Assembly (NCBI GenBank): GCA_900317125.1
Contig: ONFR01000001.1
Coordinates: forward strand, 124,001-188,000
Origin: an uncultured Bacteroidales bacterium
GTDB taxonomy: Bacteria; Bacteroidota; Bacteroidia; Bacteroidales; P3
DNA length: 64,000 bases
Reading direction: 5' to 3'
Every line of letters begins with the position of its first letter. Position 1 is the stretch's first letter. The notes under the pieces were generated by a model, which was not told where the DNA came from, did no database searches, and worked only from the letters and a program-made list of their open reading frames with translations. Below, piece after piece: positions 8,733-18,863 of this stretch. Both the position numbers and the translations under genes were made by a program.

Positions 8733-9065
8733 TTATGCCACATTATCCACAAACTTCTTTTTCATTCTCTGAATCGTGCTGACACCGACCCCCTCAGGCT
8801 TTGCAATCATTCGGATGAGATAGCCCTTTCTCAACTGCTTTATGACCCCTGTATATTCATCCTGCAATTTCTCGTCGGGTTTCTGGTATGCTTTCTTTCG
8901 ACCGTTCTTTCCACCCTCGGCGATGTACTTCTCCTTCTCGGAGTTGAGTCAATACTTGTTATTCTCACGTTCCTGATAATTCTCTTGATTCACCCAAACA
9001 GGCTTGAGTCGAAGGCGACTGCGAAAGCCGTCAACCTTGCCTTTGGAAATGACTGTTCCGGGCAT
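8733..9065 (-). pseudogene. Recombinase-like/HTH gene with an in-frame stop
   Basis: One reading frame, interrupted by a TGA at about 8949-8951. The upstream part (from a possible ATG at 9065) ends NQENYQERENNKY, and the downstream part continues LNSEKEKYIAEGGKNGRKKA, then EYTGVIKQLRKGYLIRMIA and GVSTIQRMKKKF before TAA at 8733. The last part resembles C-terminal HTH tails of Bacteroidota serine recombinases. A -7 box (caaagata, 9149-9156, minus strand) precedes it. I see no catalytic Ser domain, so it is a decayed or shortened gene. It marks the boundary between the left island and the core. Confidence 0.42.
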
Positions 9066-9148
9066 TAAAAAAGAAGACTGCTTGGCCTTCTTTCTAGTAC
9101 CCAAAACAGAACTGTCTACGCATAACGTTTGTGTACCTGTTCCGTTTG

Positions 9149-9156
9149 CAAAGATA
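9149..9156 (-). promoter_or_regulatory. Bacteroidota -7 box before the HTH remnant
   Basis: The minus strand reads TATCTTTG. It faces the interrupted HTH frame at 8733-9065 and makes the GTG at 9161, which lies upstream of it, an unlikely start. No other gene lies between here and the terminator at 9297. Confidence 0.45.
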
Positions 9157-9296
9157 TACACTATAGCTCCTTATAAAACATCGATGCACCTATAATACTC
9201 ACCATCTTCTTCAGCGATGCCGTTCCCTCACCATCCTTCCCTTTCCTCAAACCCCATCCCCAACGCTTCCAGCCTTTAGACCGAGATTTGCAATCA

Positions 9297-9337
9297 AAAA
9301 GAAGAGGCTTTCCGTAGTAGAGAAAGCCTCTTCTTTT
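9297..9337. terminator. Strong bidirectional terminator
   Basis: Perfect 16-bp inverted arms, aaaagaagaggctttc (9297-9312) and gaaagcctcttctttt (9322-9337), around a 9-base loop. The A/T ends give a U tract on both strands. It closes the minus-strand LolA-like gene (stop at 9410). Confidence 0.85.
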
Positions 9338-9409
9338 ATTTCCGGGTAAAACTTGCTCGCCCCTGTTACCGTTGGTTATTATCGGCAAAGGAGTGAATGT
9401 GCAAGGTGT

Positions 9410-10090
9410 CTACAATTTGTATACACTTTGGTCGATGGGATTGTTGAGCAGAGGGGGATGTTTCTTGCCTTTTTCGTCCAGTCCCATTGTGTATTTATGT
9501 ATTATGCCAAGTTTTTCCTCTATCTCCATATAGTCGATGAGGCAGGTCTTCTTGTCGTATTTAAGCACCATCTTGGTGATGCCCTTGTTGTGGCCTTTTG
9601 TAACGGTGAGGGTGATGACGTAGTGTGTGGCGGTGGTGGCCATCTGGAAGTTGGTGTTGAGGTCGGTGCAGATGCTGTAGATGTCGCCGTTCATAGCCCA
9701 GGCCAGCGAGTTGCCCAGCAGTTTCATGAGGGGGACGAAACGGTAGTTGAAATTGAGTTTGTGTCCGTCAATACCATTGTATAGGTTGGTGGAGGTGATG
9801 ATGTAATATTCCCCTTCGGGTTTGCTGTAGCGCATGGCGATTTTTGCCTCGGTGTCGCCGTGTTTGGCAGGCTTCAGTTGCTCGTAGTAGAGGGTGCCGT
9901 AGCGTTGCTGTGAAATATTCTTTTTGGGTTTGAGGAGGTCGTGGCGGAAAGTGTTCTGTATGCTGTGGAACTGTTGGTTGGCGGTGAGTATGTGGTTGAG
10001 CACGGCGCTGTCGGCAGCGGAAATGTTCTGGGCAGCAGCCACGGTGCTGAGTGCAAAGGTGAGAATCAGTAGGGTGATGGCTCTTTTCAT
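9410..10090 (-). CDS. LolA-like outer-membrane lipoprotein carrier protein
   Basis: 226 residues. A Sec signal peptide (MKRAITLLILTFALSTVAAA, cleavage near residue 20) is followed by a LolA-type fold: an early helix SAVLNHILTANQQFHSIQNTF, strands RYGTLYYEQ and KIAMRYSKPEGEYYI, and a central NLYNGIDGHKLNFNYR where LolA proteins carry their lipid-contact strands. Bacteroidota often encode several LolA-like proteins; they bind lipoprotein acyl chains in the periplasm or a related apolar ligand. The gene stands alone between two hairpin terminators (10111-10146 and 9297-9337), downstream of the C10 peptidase on the same strand. A DUF-level relative of LolA remains possible. Confidence 0.6.
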   Translation of the reverse strand: MKRAITLLILTFALSTVAAAQNISAADSAVLNHILTANQQFHSIQNTFRHDLLKPKKNISQQRYGTLYYEQLKPAKHGDTEAKIAMRYSKPEGEYYIITSTNLYNGIDGHKLNFNYRFVPLMKLLGNSLAWAMNGDIYSICTDLNTNFQMATTATHYVITLTVTKGHNKGITKMVLKYDKKTCLIDYMEIEEKLGIIHKYTMGLDEKGKKHPPLLNNPIDQSVYKL

Positions 10091-10110
10091 ATTCTGTTTT
10101 TGTTGAAAGG

Positions 10111-10146
10111 AAAGTCCCCCGACCTGTTTTGCCGTCGGGGGACTTT
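10111..10146 (-). terminator. Hairpin terminator after the C10 peptidase gene
   Basis: Perfect 13-bp arms aaagtcccccgac (10111-10123) and gtcgggggacttt (10134-10146) with a 10-base loop, placed 20 bases after the peptidase stop. The U tract is short (CTTT). Confidence 0.7.
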
Positions 10147-10166
10147 ATGTACTGTACTATTTGTGA

Positions 10167-11648
10167 TTATTTGACTGTGAATTTAACAACCTCTCCATTA
10201 AGCCTGTAGACGTATGCGCCGGGGGCGTAGCTTTGCAGGTCGAGGCGATACTCCTTGGTGCCTCCGGGGATGATGCGTTTGTCAATCATCTTGCCGTCGA
10301 CAGAATAGACGGTGAGCATTGCGTTGAGGGGAAGGTCGGAGGGAATCATCAGGTAGTCGGTGGCAGGGTTGGGGTAGCAGAGGGCAGTGCTGTAGACAGT
10401 GTTCTCGTCGATGCTGAGGTTGTCGGGGTGGATGTTGTAGACCATTCCGTGACCATGGTTGAAGGTATAGGAACCGCTTCTGCCCGTGGACTCGGTGGGG
10501 GCAAGCGTGTAGAAACCGTCTGAACTGCCGCCCCAGCCCCAACGGACATAGAACTTCTTGTAGTCGGAGGGAGAGGAACCTGCAATGACAAAGGCGTGGC
10601 CGCCAGCGTCGCGTCCGGTGCCGCCGAGGTCGGTGCCGCTATAGTAGACGGGACGGGCATGGTCGTCAATCTCGCTGTGGAGGATGGCGAGCCATTGATC
10701 GTCGGGGACAAGCAGTCTGAATTCGTACTGACGATTGTATTGGTTCCAGCGGATTTCCTCGCGGTTGAGGTATGTGGCGTCAGTGGAGTAGCGGAACCAG
10801 TTGGAGAAAGCGGCAGGGACATCCTCGCTATGGGCACCGCTGCCTTCGGGGTCCCAGTGCATTTTGACGGTGACACCGCATGCAAAGAGCAGTTTGCCTA
10901 CGGCACGTATCTCGTCGTAAGAACTGGTGTAGCTGAGCTCTTTGGGCATTTTGTCGAATTCAAACTTGTTGGAGTCGACCTTGAATTTGTATTTGATGTT
11001 TTGTCCATTCCAGGAGCAGGAGGCGATGCTGTTGTTGTCGTTGCCGCCCACCTCGGGGTATTTCCAGTAGTGGAGAATCATGCCCATGGCAGTGGCGACG
11101 CAGCCTGCGAGACAGCGCACACCGTCTTTTTTAGGAACCCAATAGTTGTAAGGCTCAACCTGATCCCATTTGGCCTGGACGAGCACAGCTTTGCTATCGG
11201 GGTCGCAGGTGAAGGTCTGGTCGGTGAGCTCTTTCCAGCTTCTCAGCATGGCATCGGAGGGAGTGGCGTTGCTGTTCTGTTTGTCCACAATGACACGGGT
11301 GTAGCTGTCGAGCATGTATTGGCATGCCGGGTTGATATTCTCGGGGTCAAGGTTGCCTACAGGGGAGTAGGCAAGTACGGGCTCGGTGCAGTTGGAGGCA
11401 GAGACGATGACAAAACCATTGCCAGCCACGTTGAATGCATACATGGCGGGAATACACAGTGTGGGATTGTCGTACTGGATTGCCAGTTTAAGATTGTCGG
11501 CAGATACGGGGGCTTTCGCTCCTGTAGCCACTGTGAAGTAGTACGCACCAATCTGTTTGGCAGTCAATATGTCGATGTTCTCGGCTTTTGCACTGCCAAT
11601 GAAGAATACGCCAACCATGAGGATGACAGTTAAGATTTTGGTTTTCAT
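10167..11648 (-). CDS. C10 (streptopain-like) cysteine peptidase with T9SS sorting domain
   Basis: 493 residues: signal peptide (1-22), a Spi-type prodomain (about 25-140; PVLAYSPVG is typical), the C10 catalytic domain and a C-terminal sorting domain. The catalytic cysteine is Cys183 in GCVATAMGMILHYW and the histidine is His351 in GGHAFVIAG; WGWGGSSDGFYTL follows as in SpeB and prtT-type enzymes. Residues 410-493 (CYPNPATDYLMI, LTVYSVDGKMI, LQSYAPGAYVYRL, VVKFTVK) form a type A T9SS sorting domain, so the enzyme is expected to be exported through the type IX system and anchored or released at the surface. A -7 box at 11697-11704 and a terminator at 10111-10146 make it a single-gene unit. 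It would degrade host or dietary protein or process other surface proteins. Confidence 0.92.
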   Translation of the reverse strand: MKTKILTVILMVGVFFIGSAKAENIDILTAKQIGAYYFTVATGAKAPVSADNLKLAIQYDNPTLCIPAMYAFNVAGNGFVIVSASNCTEPVLAYSPVGNLDPENINPACQYMLDSYTRVIVDKQNSNATPSDAMLRSWKELTDQTFTCDPDSKAVLVQAKWDQVEPYNYWVPKKDGVRCLAGCVATAMGMILHYWKYPEVGGNDNNSIASCSWNGQNIKYKFKVDSNKFEFDKMPKELSYTSSYDEIRAVGKLLFACGVTVKMHWDPEGSGAHSEDVPAAFSNWFRYSTDATYLNREEIRWNQYNRQYEFRLLVPDDQWLAILHSEIDDHARPVYYSGTDLGGTGRDAGGHAFVIAGSSPSDYKKFYVRWGWGGSSDGFYTLAPTESTGRSGSYTFNHGHGMVYNIHPDNLSIDENTVYSTALCYPNPATDYLMIPSDLPLNAMLTVYSVDGKMIDKRIIPGGTKEYRLDLQSYAPGAYVYRLNGEVVKFTVK

Positions 11649-11696
11649 GTTGTTCTTCAGTGTTATTTATTAATAATGAATTTCTTTTTCAAAAAG

Positions 11697-11704
11697 CAAA
11701 GATA
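11697..11704 (-). promoter_or_regulatory. -7 box of the C10 peptidase gene
   Basis: Minus strand TATCTTTG, 49 bases before the start codon at 11648, followed by an AT-rich leader. Confidence 0.65.
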
Positions 11705-11793
11705 CAACTTTTTATTGGATTATTTTGTAAAAAATGTAATTTTTCCTTGGTTGGAGGCGGTGAGGGTATGGAAAAAAGGCTAGTGTGAGGGCT

Positions 11794-12945
11794 TTACAAC
11801 GTGAGGAGGAAATAGATGCCCATCCCGATATAGTTGCCGACCATATATCCTATAAGTCCGATGGCAATGCCAGAGACAATTAGGTTTTTATTGTTGAGAA
11901 GTGCCGCGACAAGGGGGACAAACGGGGGTGAGTTGATGAGTGCCACCGAGGCTACGAGGGTTGTGTCGCCGTCGATGTGGAAAAGACGGGCAAGGAGGAT
12001 TTGTATCAACAGGGAGCCGAAGATGATAAACAGGATGTACCAAAGGATGTTGAGGCTTCCGCTGAGATCGAGCATACGGATGTCGCACGCATTAGCGATG
12101 GAGAAGCAGAAGAGGTAAACAAAGTATAGCCCGACCTGGAAAGCAACGGGCTGCCCCTGTCGCGATTCGGCTTCGCGGTTGACCCGGCGCACAAAGGGCA
12201 GGAAACTGGCGCCAATGGAGAATGTGGTCAACAGCAGAATCAGCATGGGGGTGGAGAGTCTTTCGGGGAACAGGGTGGAGAGCAGCCAGGAGCCCACAGC
12301 GATGGCCAATGCCAGTAGCAGTGAGGCGATGATGTGGCCACGTGGGGTGACGGAAGGGGTTGTTTCGGACGCTGGTGCAGCGGGGCTTTGCTTCTCGAGG
12401 TGGGAGGGTAGCAGACGACGGAACACCTGTTTGCCAAAGCAGATGACGAAGACCAGATAAAGCCCGGTGACGATAAGGTCGTAGGATGTGATGTAAAGGT
12501 AAGTGGTGTTGTCCATGCCCACCCCCTGGGCTATGGCGCCCATGTTGGGGATGCCGCCGGTATAGATGCCTACGGCAACGGCACTGATTTTTGCAAACTG
12601 TGTGGGGTCGGTGTGGTGGCGGAAAAGGAAGAACCCTGCCACCGTGACCAACAGGATGGCCCCAAACCCGCAGAGGAATGCCTTGAAGGTGTTGTCGAAC
12701 GACACCCGCGAGAGGCTGCACGACATCAGCATGAGCGGGATGGAAAGGGGAATGCATACACTGCCGATAAGGTTGTTGGTGTCCAGCAGGCCCGGCTGAC
12801 GTATCCAAGGCGTAAGGTTGGCCACCAGCAGCCCGATGATATACAACACGGCCATGGGGCTGACTTTGTCAATCCATGTCCAGCGTCGTGCCAGAAGCAT
12901 CACCAGCGCGGGAGTCGCAAAGAGGTATATCAGATACGGAATCAC
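11794..12945 (-). CDS. DUF819-family integral membrane protein
   Basis: 383 residues with about ten hydrophobic segments and Gly/Pro-rich re-entrant-like stretches: ISAVAVGIYTGGIPNMGAIA near residue 130 and the ending LINSPPFVPLVAALLNNKNL and GYMVGNYIGMGIYF are typical of the DUF819 family (YjcL-like), which resembles the sodium-dependent carboxylate and bile-acid transporter fold. Substrate unknown. It starts 21 bases after the UvrA stop on the same strand and so may be read through from the uvrA transcript. No regulatory site of its own is visible. Confidence 0.75.
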   Translation of the reverse strand: MIPYLIYLFATPALVMLLARRWTWIDKVSPMAVLYIIGLLVANLTPWIRQPGLLDTNNLIGSVCIPLSIPLMLMSCSLSRVSFDNTFKAFLCGFGAILLVTVAGFFLFRHHTDPTQFAKISAVAVGIYTGGIPNMGAIAQGVGMDNTTYLYITSYDLIVTGLYLVFVICFGKQVFRRLLPSHLEKQSPAAPASETTPSVTPRGHIIASLLLALAIAVGSWLLSTLFPERLSTPMLILLLTTFSIGASFLPFVRRVNREAESRQGQPVAFQVGLYFVYLFCFSIANACDIRMLDLSGSLNILWYILFIIFGSLLIQILLARLFHIDGDTTLVASVALINSPPFVPLVAALLNNKNLIVSGIAIGLIGYMVGNYIGMGIYFLLTL

Positions 12946-12966
12946 AGGCTTGCGGTATTGAAGGTG

Positions 12967-15843
12967 TTACGACTGTGCAGGTGGCGTTTTGGCAGCATGT
13001 TTCCTTGTCTCTTCAAGTTCCTCCTTAAGGTACTGCCCAGTGATATTTTCGGGCTGTGCGGCCAGTTGTTCCGGTGTCCCGGCAAAGGTGATGTTACCTC
13101 CCTTCCGGCCACCGTCTGGCCCCATGTCAATCACCCAGTCGGCCACTTTGATGACATCCATATTGTGTTCAATGACAAGGATGCTGTTGCCTCGGTCCAC
13201 CAACTTCTGCAGCACTTCGAGCAATACGCGGATGTCCTCGAAATGGAGTCCTGTGGTGGGTTCGTCGAATATATAGAGCGTGTTCCCCGTCTCGGGACGT
13301 GCCAGTTCGGTGGCCAGCTTGATGCGCTGGGCCTCGCCGCCGCTGAGGGTGGTGGACTGCTGCCCAAGGGTGATATAGCCGAGACCCACGTCCTGGATGG
13401 TCTTCAGCTTGCGGTAAATCTTGGGGTACGACTCGAAGAAGTCGACCGCCTCGTTGATGGTCATATCCAGCACATCGGCTATGCTTTTGCCTTTGTAGCG
13501 TATCTCCAGGGTCTCGCGGTTGTATCGCTTGCCGTTGCACACTTCGCAGTTGACGTATACATCGGGCAGGAAGTTCATCTCGATGGTCCTCACGCCTGCT
13601 CCCTTGCAATGCTCGCACCTGCCCCCGCTGACGTTGAACGAGAACCGGCCGGGCTTGTATCCGCGTATGCGGGCGGCTGGCAGCTGGGTGAAGAGGGTAC
13701 GAATCTCGTCAAACACACCCACGTAGGTGGCGGGATTGCTGCGCGGTGTGCGTCCGATGGGCGCCTGGTCAATCTCGATGACTTTGTCGATGTGCTCTAT
13801 GCCTGTAATGCTTTGGTAGGGGAGGGGCTGCCGTGTGGAATGGTAGAAATGGCTGTTGAGGATAGGGTGGAGCGTGTCGTTGACAAGGGTGGACTTGCCG
13901 CTGCCGCTAACACCGGTGATGCAGACAAAGCGTCGTAAGGGCAGGTCGAGGGTCACCCCTTTGAGGTTGTTGCCCGTGGCACCTGTGAGCACGATGTGGT
14001 CGCACCCCTCTATCGGGCGGCGTTGAGGCAGCAGGATGTCCCGCTCGCGGCGGAGGTATTGCAGTGTGAGGGTCTTCTTCTTCGACGAGAGCAGTTGGCG
14101 CCCTGTGCCGCTGAAGATAACCTTGCCGCCATGCACCCCTGCGCCGGGTCCGATGTCCACCACATGGTCGGCACTCAGTATCATGTCGCGGTCGTGTTCC
14201 ACCACGATGACGCTATTGCCCATGTCGCGCAGCTCTTTCAGCGAGTTGATGAGACGCCGGTTGTCGCGCTGGTGGAGCCCGATGCTCGGCTCGTCGAGGA
14301 TATACAGCACGTTCACCAGCCGCGACCCTATCTGCGTTGCAAGGCGGATGCGTTGCGACTCGCCGCCCGAGAGACTGCTGCTGTTGCGGTTCAGCGAGAG
14401 GTAACCCACACCCACGTCGATGATGAATTTGATGCGGGTGAGTATCTCGTGCAGTATCTCGTGGGCCACAGGCCGCTGCTGCGGCTCCAGTCGCTCCTCA
14501 AGGTGTTCCAGCCGCTCGTATAGCTCGGTGAGGTCCATCTCCGCCATCTCGCCTATATGCATGCCGTCCACTCTGAAGGCGAGGCTCTCAGGCTTCAAGC
14601 GGTGGCCGTGGCACTCGGGGCAGGTGACGGTGTTCATAAACGATGCAGCCCATTTCTGCAAAGCCGTCGAGCTCTCGTCGCCAGCCATCTGCATGATGTA
14701 GTTCACTATGCCTTGGAAACTGTTCCCGTGGTTCATCTCGTAGGCGTCTTCCATCCCGGTGAAGTCGCTCGTGCCGTAGAGGATGGTGTTCATGGCATCT
14801 TCCGAGAAGGTCTCCACGGGGTCGTCGACCGTAAAGTGGTAGTAGCGCCCCAGATTCTCCAGCTTGCGGTAGAAATAGTTCGTGGGGCTGTATTTGCCCA
14901 GCACCTCGAAGGCTCCTTCGCGGATGCTCTTCTTCGGGTCGGGAATCAGTTTCGAGAAATCAATCTGGGCCACGCGTCCCAATCCGTTGCATTTCGGACA
15001 GGCGCCATAGGGCGAGTTGAACGAGAAGGTATTGGGTTCGGGTTCGGGGTATGAGATGCCTGTGGCGGGGTCCATCAGCAGCCGGCTGTAGTATGCCGGT
15101 TTGGGGCCGGCCTTTGGAATGGGCGAAGGGGGCTCATATTCCAGCACCATCAGCACCCCTTTGCCTTGCTTGAACGCCGTCCGCACGGCCTCCTTCAGGC
15201 GGTCGGTGCTGCGACCCACTCGCAGCCGGTCAACCACCAGCTCGATGTCGTGGGTCTTGTAGCGGTCCACCTGCATGTTGTATGTCAGCTCCTTCACCTC
15301 GCCGTCCACTCTCACCCGCAGGAATCCTTTTTTCCCCAGTTGGGTGAACAGTTCGCGGTAGTGGCCTTTACGGGCTTTCACCAGCGGGGCGAGGATGTAG
15401 ATGTCCTTGCCTTGATACTGCTCTTCGATCAGCTGGAGGATGCGCTCCTCCGAGTATTTCACCATCCGTTCGCCGCTCACGTGCGAGTAGGCAATCCCCA
15501 CTCGGGCATACAGCAGACGTACAAAGTCGTATATCTCCGTCACCGTACCCACGGTGGAGCGGGGATTTTTGTTGGTGGTCTTCTGCTCGATGGAGATTAC
15601 CGGGCTCAGACCGTTGATGCTGTCCACGTCGGGCCGTTCGATATTGCCCACAAAGTGCCGGGCATAAGCCGAAAAGGTCTCCATGTAGCGGCGTTGTCCC
15701 TCGGCATGGATAGTGTCGAAGGCCAGGCTTGATTTGCCGCTGCCGCTCAGGCCGGTGAATACCACAAAGGCGTTGCGCGGAATATCGACGTCGACATTCT
15801 GCAGATTGTGTTCACGGGCTCCTAATATTTCAATCTCATCCAT
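12967..15843 (-). CDS. uvrA: Excinuclease ABC subunit A
   Basis: 958 residues, full length for UvrA. It is the damage-recognition ATPase of nucleotide excision repair and loads UvrB on DNA. Two ABC modules are visible: Walker [10 protein letters not shown] at 31-39 and GVSGSGKST near 642, with two signature motifs [13 protein letters not shown] and [13 protein letters not shown] and the Walker [12 protein letters not shown]. Zinc-finger cysteines appear as CPKCNGLG and as CEHCKGAG with CEVCNGK. The start [14 protein letters not shown] fits the family. It follows a lytic transglycosylase gene by 24 bases and precedes the DUF819 gene. No SOS box could be judged. Confidence 0.97.
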   Translation of the reverse strand: MDEIEILGAREHNLQNVDVDIPRNAFVVFTGLSGSGKSSLAFDTIHAEGQRRYMETFSAYARHFVGNIERPDVDSINGLSPVISIEQKTTNKNPRSTVGTVTEIYDFVRLLYARVGIAYSHVSGERMVKYSEERILQLIEEQYQGKDIYILAPLVKARKGHYRELFTQLGKKGFLRVRVDGEVKELTYNMQVDRYKTHDIELVVDRLRVGRSTDRLKEAVRTAFKQGKGVLMVLEYEPPSPIPKAGPKPAYYSRLLMDPATGISYPEPEPNTFSFNSPYGACPKCNGLGRVAQIDFSKLIPDPKKSIREGAFEVLGKYSPTNYFYRKLENLGRYYHFTVDDPVETFSEDAMNTILYGTSDFTGMEDAYEMNHGNSFQGIVNYIMQMAGDESSTALQKWAASFMNTVTCPECHGHRLKPESLAFRVDGMHIGEMAEMDLTELYERLEHLEERLEPQQRPVAHEILHEILTRIKFIIDVGVGYLSLNRNSSSLSGGESQRIRLATQIGSRLVNVLYILDEPSIGLHQRDNRRLINSLKELRDMGNSVIVVEHDRDMILSADHVVDIGPGAGVHGGKVIFSGTGRQLLSSKKKTLTLQYLRRERDILLPQRRPIEGCDHIVLTGATGNNLKGVTLDLPLRRFVCITGVSGSGKSTLVNDTLHPILNSHFYHSTRQPLPYQSITGIEHIDKVIEIDQAPIGRTPRSNPATYVGVFDEIRTLFTQLPAARIRGYKPGRFSFNVSGGRCEHCKGAGVRTIEMNFLPDVYVNCEVCNGKRYNRETLEIRYKGKSIADVLDMTINEAVDFFESYPKIYRKLKTIQDVGLGYITLGQQSTTLSGGEAQRIKLATELARPETGNTLYIFDEPTTGLHFEDIRVLLEVLQKLVDRGNSILVIEHNMDVIKVADWVIDMGPDGGRKGGNITFAGTPEQLAAQPENITGQYLKEELEETRKHAAKTPPAQS

Positions 15844-15867
15844 GGTTACAATGGTTCGTGGCGTTAG

Positions 15868-16848
15868 TTAGATATGGGATATCATTTCGGTGTTCCGTTT
15901 CCCCTTGGCTAATTTCGAGTACTGTATCCCCTCCGAGGGCAGTTGTACCATGTAGCTCCGGTTATTCTTGTTCTTCAGCTGGTCGGTTTTCAGCCAGGGG
16001 TTCAACAGCCTTAACACCTTATAGGTTGTCCCGTGGTTGCGGGCAAACTGGTAGATGTCTACATTCTGTCCGCTCAGCACCACCGCGCGTGTCGGCACCG
16101 GCGGGTACAGGTCGCAACGCCGCATCATATATCCATATTGGCGGGGATTCTGCATGATTAACTTCACGGCCAGTATACGGTACACGTAGCGCGATGTCTC
16201 GCTGTTGAGCCACAGGTCGTAATAATTCTTTGTCTGCTGCTTGTCCATGCGGCGGCCCAACCCGTTCTCGCCGCAGTTGTAGGCTGCTGCTGCCGCCGTC
16301 CAGCTGCCGGTTCGGGTGTAGAGGGAACGCAGATATTTGCAGGCCGCCTCGGTCGACGACACCAGGTCGTCGCGCATGTCCACCTCGTCGTTGATCTCCA
16401 GGCCGTACTTGCTACCCGTCGAGGGAATGAACTGCCAGAACCCTTGCGCCTTGGCGGGCGACGTGGCGTTGGTCAATCCGCTCTCAATCACACACAGGTA
16501 TTTGAAATCCAGCGGTATCCCGTTGCGTTTCAGTATCGGCTCTATCACTGGGAAGTAGCGGTTGGCTCGCTTGAAGTACAGCACCGTGCTCGACTGGCGG
16601 TACATGTTTACAATCAACTCGTTGTCCAGGCCTTCGCGGACATAGTATGTGTTCAGCGGCACCGCCTCGCCGGCAAAGGTCAGTGTGTCCGGTATCACAG
16701 GCGAATACACCCGGTAGTCCCTTGCCACCGCCTTGCGGTACATCTCTTCGGCATCCTCTTTCTGCGAACTGCATATCAGCACCCCTGCAGTCAGTGCCCC
16801 TGCTGCAAGTATCATGCACAATATCAAAAACCTGTTGCTTCTTTTCAT
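15868..16848 (-). CDS. Membrane-anchored lytic transglycosylase (MltD/SLT-like)
   Basis: 326 residues. An N-terminal membrane anchor or signal (7-26) is followed by an SLT domain: the catalytic glutamate is Glu122 in YLCVIESGL, with the family motifs [17 protein letters not shown] and [16 protein letters not shown]. The C-terminus (about 250-315) is LysM-like ([18 protein letters not shown] then LLNPWL), which would bind peptidoglycan. The enzyme cleaves the MurNAc-GlcNAc bond to give anhydro-muropeptides in the periplasm. It lies between coaBC and uvrA in one minus-strand run. Confidence 0.88.
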   Translation of the reverse strand: MKRSNRFLILCMILAAGALTAGVLICSSQKEDAEEMYRKAVARDYRVYSPVIPDTLTFAGEAVPLNTYYVREGLDNELIVNMYRQSSTVLYFKRANRYFPVIEPILKRNGIPLDFKYLCVIESGLTNATSPAKAQGFWQFIPSTGSKYGLEINDEVDMRDDLVSSTEAACKYLRSLYTRTGSWTAAAAAYNCGENGLGRRMDKQQTKNYYDLWLNSETSRYVYRILAVKLIMQNPRQYGYMMRRCDLYPPVPTRAVVLSGQNVDIYQFARNHGTTYKVLRLLNPWLKTDQLKNKNNRSYMVQLPSEGIQYSKLAKGKRNTEMISHI

Positions 16849-16999
16849 CTGTCAGTATCGTTATATGGTAGTGTGGCGATAGTTGTTGGGCGGAAAGCGT
16901 TGAGGATGCTTCTGGTTGTGCCGCGCACTGTTGCGTCGATGCGAGAGCGCTGCCGTCTGCAGCTGCTCGTTCATCCCCACAACCCGGATTGGCCTGTCG

Positions 17000-18202
17000 C
17001 TAGCTGCAGCTGGGGGCGAGGCAGTGGCGCACAATCTCCTCGGCCACCTCGCGCTTGCTCAGCAGCGGGGTGGAATAGGTGTTGCCCTCACGGCTCATGA
17101 TCGTCACACGGTTCGTGTCGACGCCGAATCCCGCTCCCGCATCGCGTAGCGAGTTCAGCACTATATAGTCCAAATTCTTGCGCTCCAGTTTCCGACGGGC
17201 GTTGGCGGCCTCGTTGTCCGTCTCCAAGGCAAACCCCACCAGCGTCTGTTCCTGCTGTTTCATCTGGCCCAGTGTCGCCAGTATGTCGGGGTTCTGCACC
17301 AGCGTCAGGGTCATGCCCTCGTCGCCCTGTTTCTTCAGTTTGTGGTCGGCGGTATGCTCCGGTCGGTAGTCGGCCACAGCGGCCGAAAGAATGGCTGCCG
17401 TGCACGAAGGGAACCGCTCGGTGGCGGCGGCATACATCTCGCGGGCACTCTCAACATCAATGCGATGCACACCGCGTGCATTGGTCTTCAACGCTGTGGG
17501 ACCTGTCACCAGCTCCACTTCGGCACCATGTGACGCCAACGCCTCGGCCAGGGCAAAACCCATCTTGCCCGACGAATAGTTGCCGATAAACCGCACCGAG
17601 TCGATGCGCTCGTAGGTAGGGCCTGCCGTCACCAGCACGCGGCATCCTGCAAGCCATTGTCCCTGAGCTGCGGCCAGCATGTTCTCCAATGCCTGGGCTA
17701 TCTCTTCGGGTTCGGCCATGCGTCCTGTACCCGTGCTGCCACAGGCCAGCTCGCCGGCTGCGGGCTCCACAAAACGGACGCCGTCAGCCTTCAAGGTAGC
17801 CACATTCCGTTGCACGGCGGGACATTCCCACATCTGTGTGTTCATGGCGGGAGCCATCAGCAGCGGTTTGCGACTGAACGACAGGAGCAGCGTGCTCAGC
17901 GCATCGTCGCCTATGCCCGAGGCCATCTTGCCTATAATGTTGGCCGTGGCGGGGGCCACAACCATGGCGTCGCCCCAGTCCTTCAGCGAGATATGCTCTG
18001 TCGAATGGGCGTTGGCCGGTGCAAAGAGGTCGCTGTACAGGCTGTTGCCCGACACCGTCTCCAGCGTCACCCGGGTGACGAACTCCAGCGCATGCTCGGT
18101 CGCCACACACCGCACGGTGTGTCCGGCCTTCACCAGCAGGCGTACCAGCATCGGCGACTTGTATGCCGCTATTCCGCCCGTTATGCCTACTATTACATTC
18201 AT
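17000..18202 (-). CDS. coaBC: Bifunctional phosphopantothenoylcysteine decarboxylase / phosphopantothenate-cysteine ligase
   Basis: 400 residues, making steps two and three of coenzyme A synthesis from phosphopantothenate. I place the start at 18202 (MNVIVGITGGIAAYK), the usual CoaC N-terminus; the frame is open 38 codons further but that stretch looks non-coding. The CoaC half shows HISL with the active histidine, APAMNTQMW for substrate binding and GELACGSTGTGRM with the cysteine. The CoaB half begins VTAGPTYERIDSVRFIGN then YSSGKMG. The order bamD-rpoZ-coaBC is conserved in Bacteroidota. FMN-dependent, cytosolic. Confidence 0.95.
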   Translation of the reverse strand: MNVIVGITGGIAAYKSPMLVRLLVKAGHTVRCVATEHALEFVTRVTLETVSGNSLYSDLFAPANAHSTEHISLKDWGDAMVVAPATANIIGKMASGIGDDALSTLLLSFSRKPLLMAPAMNTQMWECPAVQRNVATLKADGVRFVEPAAGELACGSTGTGRMAEPEEIAQALENMLAAAQGQWLAGCRVLVTAGPTYERIDSVRFIGNYSSGKMGFALAEALASHGAEVELVTGPTALKTNARGVHRIDVESAREMYAAATERFPSCTAAILSAAVADYRPEHTADHKLKKQGDEGMTLTLVQNPDILATLGQMKQQEQTLVGFALETDNEAANARRKLERKNLDYIVLNSLRDAGAGFGVDTNRVTIMSREGNTYSTPLLSKREVAEEIVRHCLAPSCS

Positions 18203-18364
18203 TTCCGCTAATGTTTGATGTTCGATGGGTCGATGTGTGGCGGGGAGGGGGTGCCGTCGCACCGTATGCCGGGTGCATGGCGGTGCTGTCGTGAGGGTGA
18301 GGGAGTGTCCGCACACTTCCGCGCACCCGACGTGAAACCGTCTCCCACGCGCCTCGGCCGGTGT

Positions 18365-18754
18365 TTATTCGGCGGCGACTTCCTGATTGGCAATCACGGC
18401 TTCTTCCATCTCTTCCATGCGCTGCTGCTCGAGGTCCTCCTTGGCGGGGTTGCGGTAGTACAGCTCATGGTTAAGATACTCCTCTGTGGCCACCAGTGCG
18501 GGTTTGGGCATCTGCTCGAAACGGCGCACCACTTCTATCTGCTCGCGGTTCTCGTAATACTCGTCGATGCCGTCGTTGCTGTTCGAGAACTCCTCAATCT
18601 TGCGGTGCAGCTCTCTTTTCTCCTCGGCGGCAATCTGGTTGGCGCGCTTGGTCAGTACAGCAACGGTCTCGTAGATGTTGCCCGTCATCTGGCTGAACTC
18701 GGCCGTATTGCGGGTAATCGTCGTGTTGGGCATCTTCTTTTTCTTCTCTTCCAT
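18365..18754 (-). CDS. rpoZ: RNA polymerase omega subunit, Bacteroidota type
   Basis: 129 residues, longer than proteobacterial omega because of an acidic tail. The N-terminus has TGNIYETVAVLTKRANQIAA, the omega core that binds the beta-prime C-terminus. The second half (KPALVATEEYLNHELYYRN, then Glu-rich) is specific to Bacteroidota. Its place between bamD and coaBC supports the call. Role: assembly and stability of RNA polymerase. Confidence 0.82.
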   Translation of the reverse strand: MEEKKKKMPNTTITRNTAEFSQMTGNIYETVAVLTKRANQIAAEEKRELHRKIEEFSNSNDGIDEYYENREQIEVVRRFEQMPKPALVATEEYLNHELYYRNPAKEDLEQQRMEEMEEAVIANQEVAAE

Positions 18755-18863
18755 AGTGATATTTTGTTAATACATGTATTGTTGTCAAACTATTTTGCGT
18801 TTGCGGGTGTGGGGCTGCGTCACTGCCGGGAGGGGCTGGAGACACAGGTCCTGCTACCAGCGC

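Noticed and set aside
9161..9388. 75-codon minus-strand ORF between the HTH remnant and the LolA-like gene
   Set aside because: It runs through the perfect terminator hairpin at 9297-9337 and has no family-like pattern.
12613..13938. 441-codon plus-strand ORF opposite uvrA
   Set aside because: Antisense shadow of a conserved GC-rich gene; its translation has no domain-like pattern.
18203..18316. 38-codon N-terminal extension of coaBC
   Set aside because: MNVIVGITGG at 18202 is the standard start; the extension is His/Pro-rich and unlike the family.
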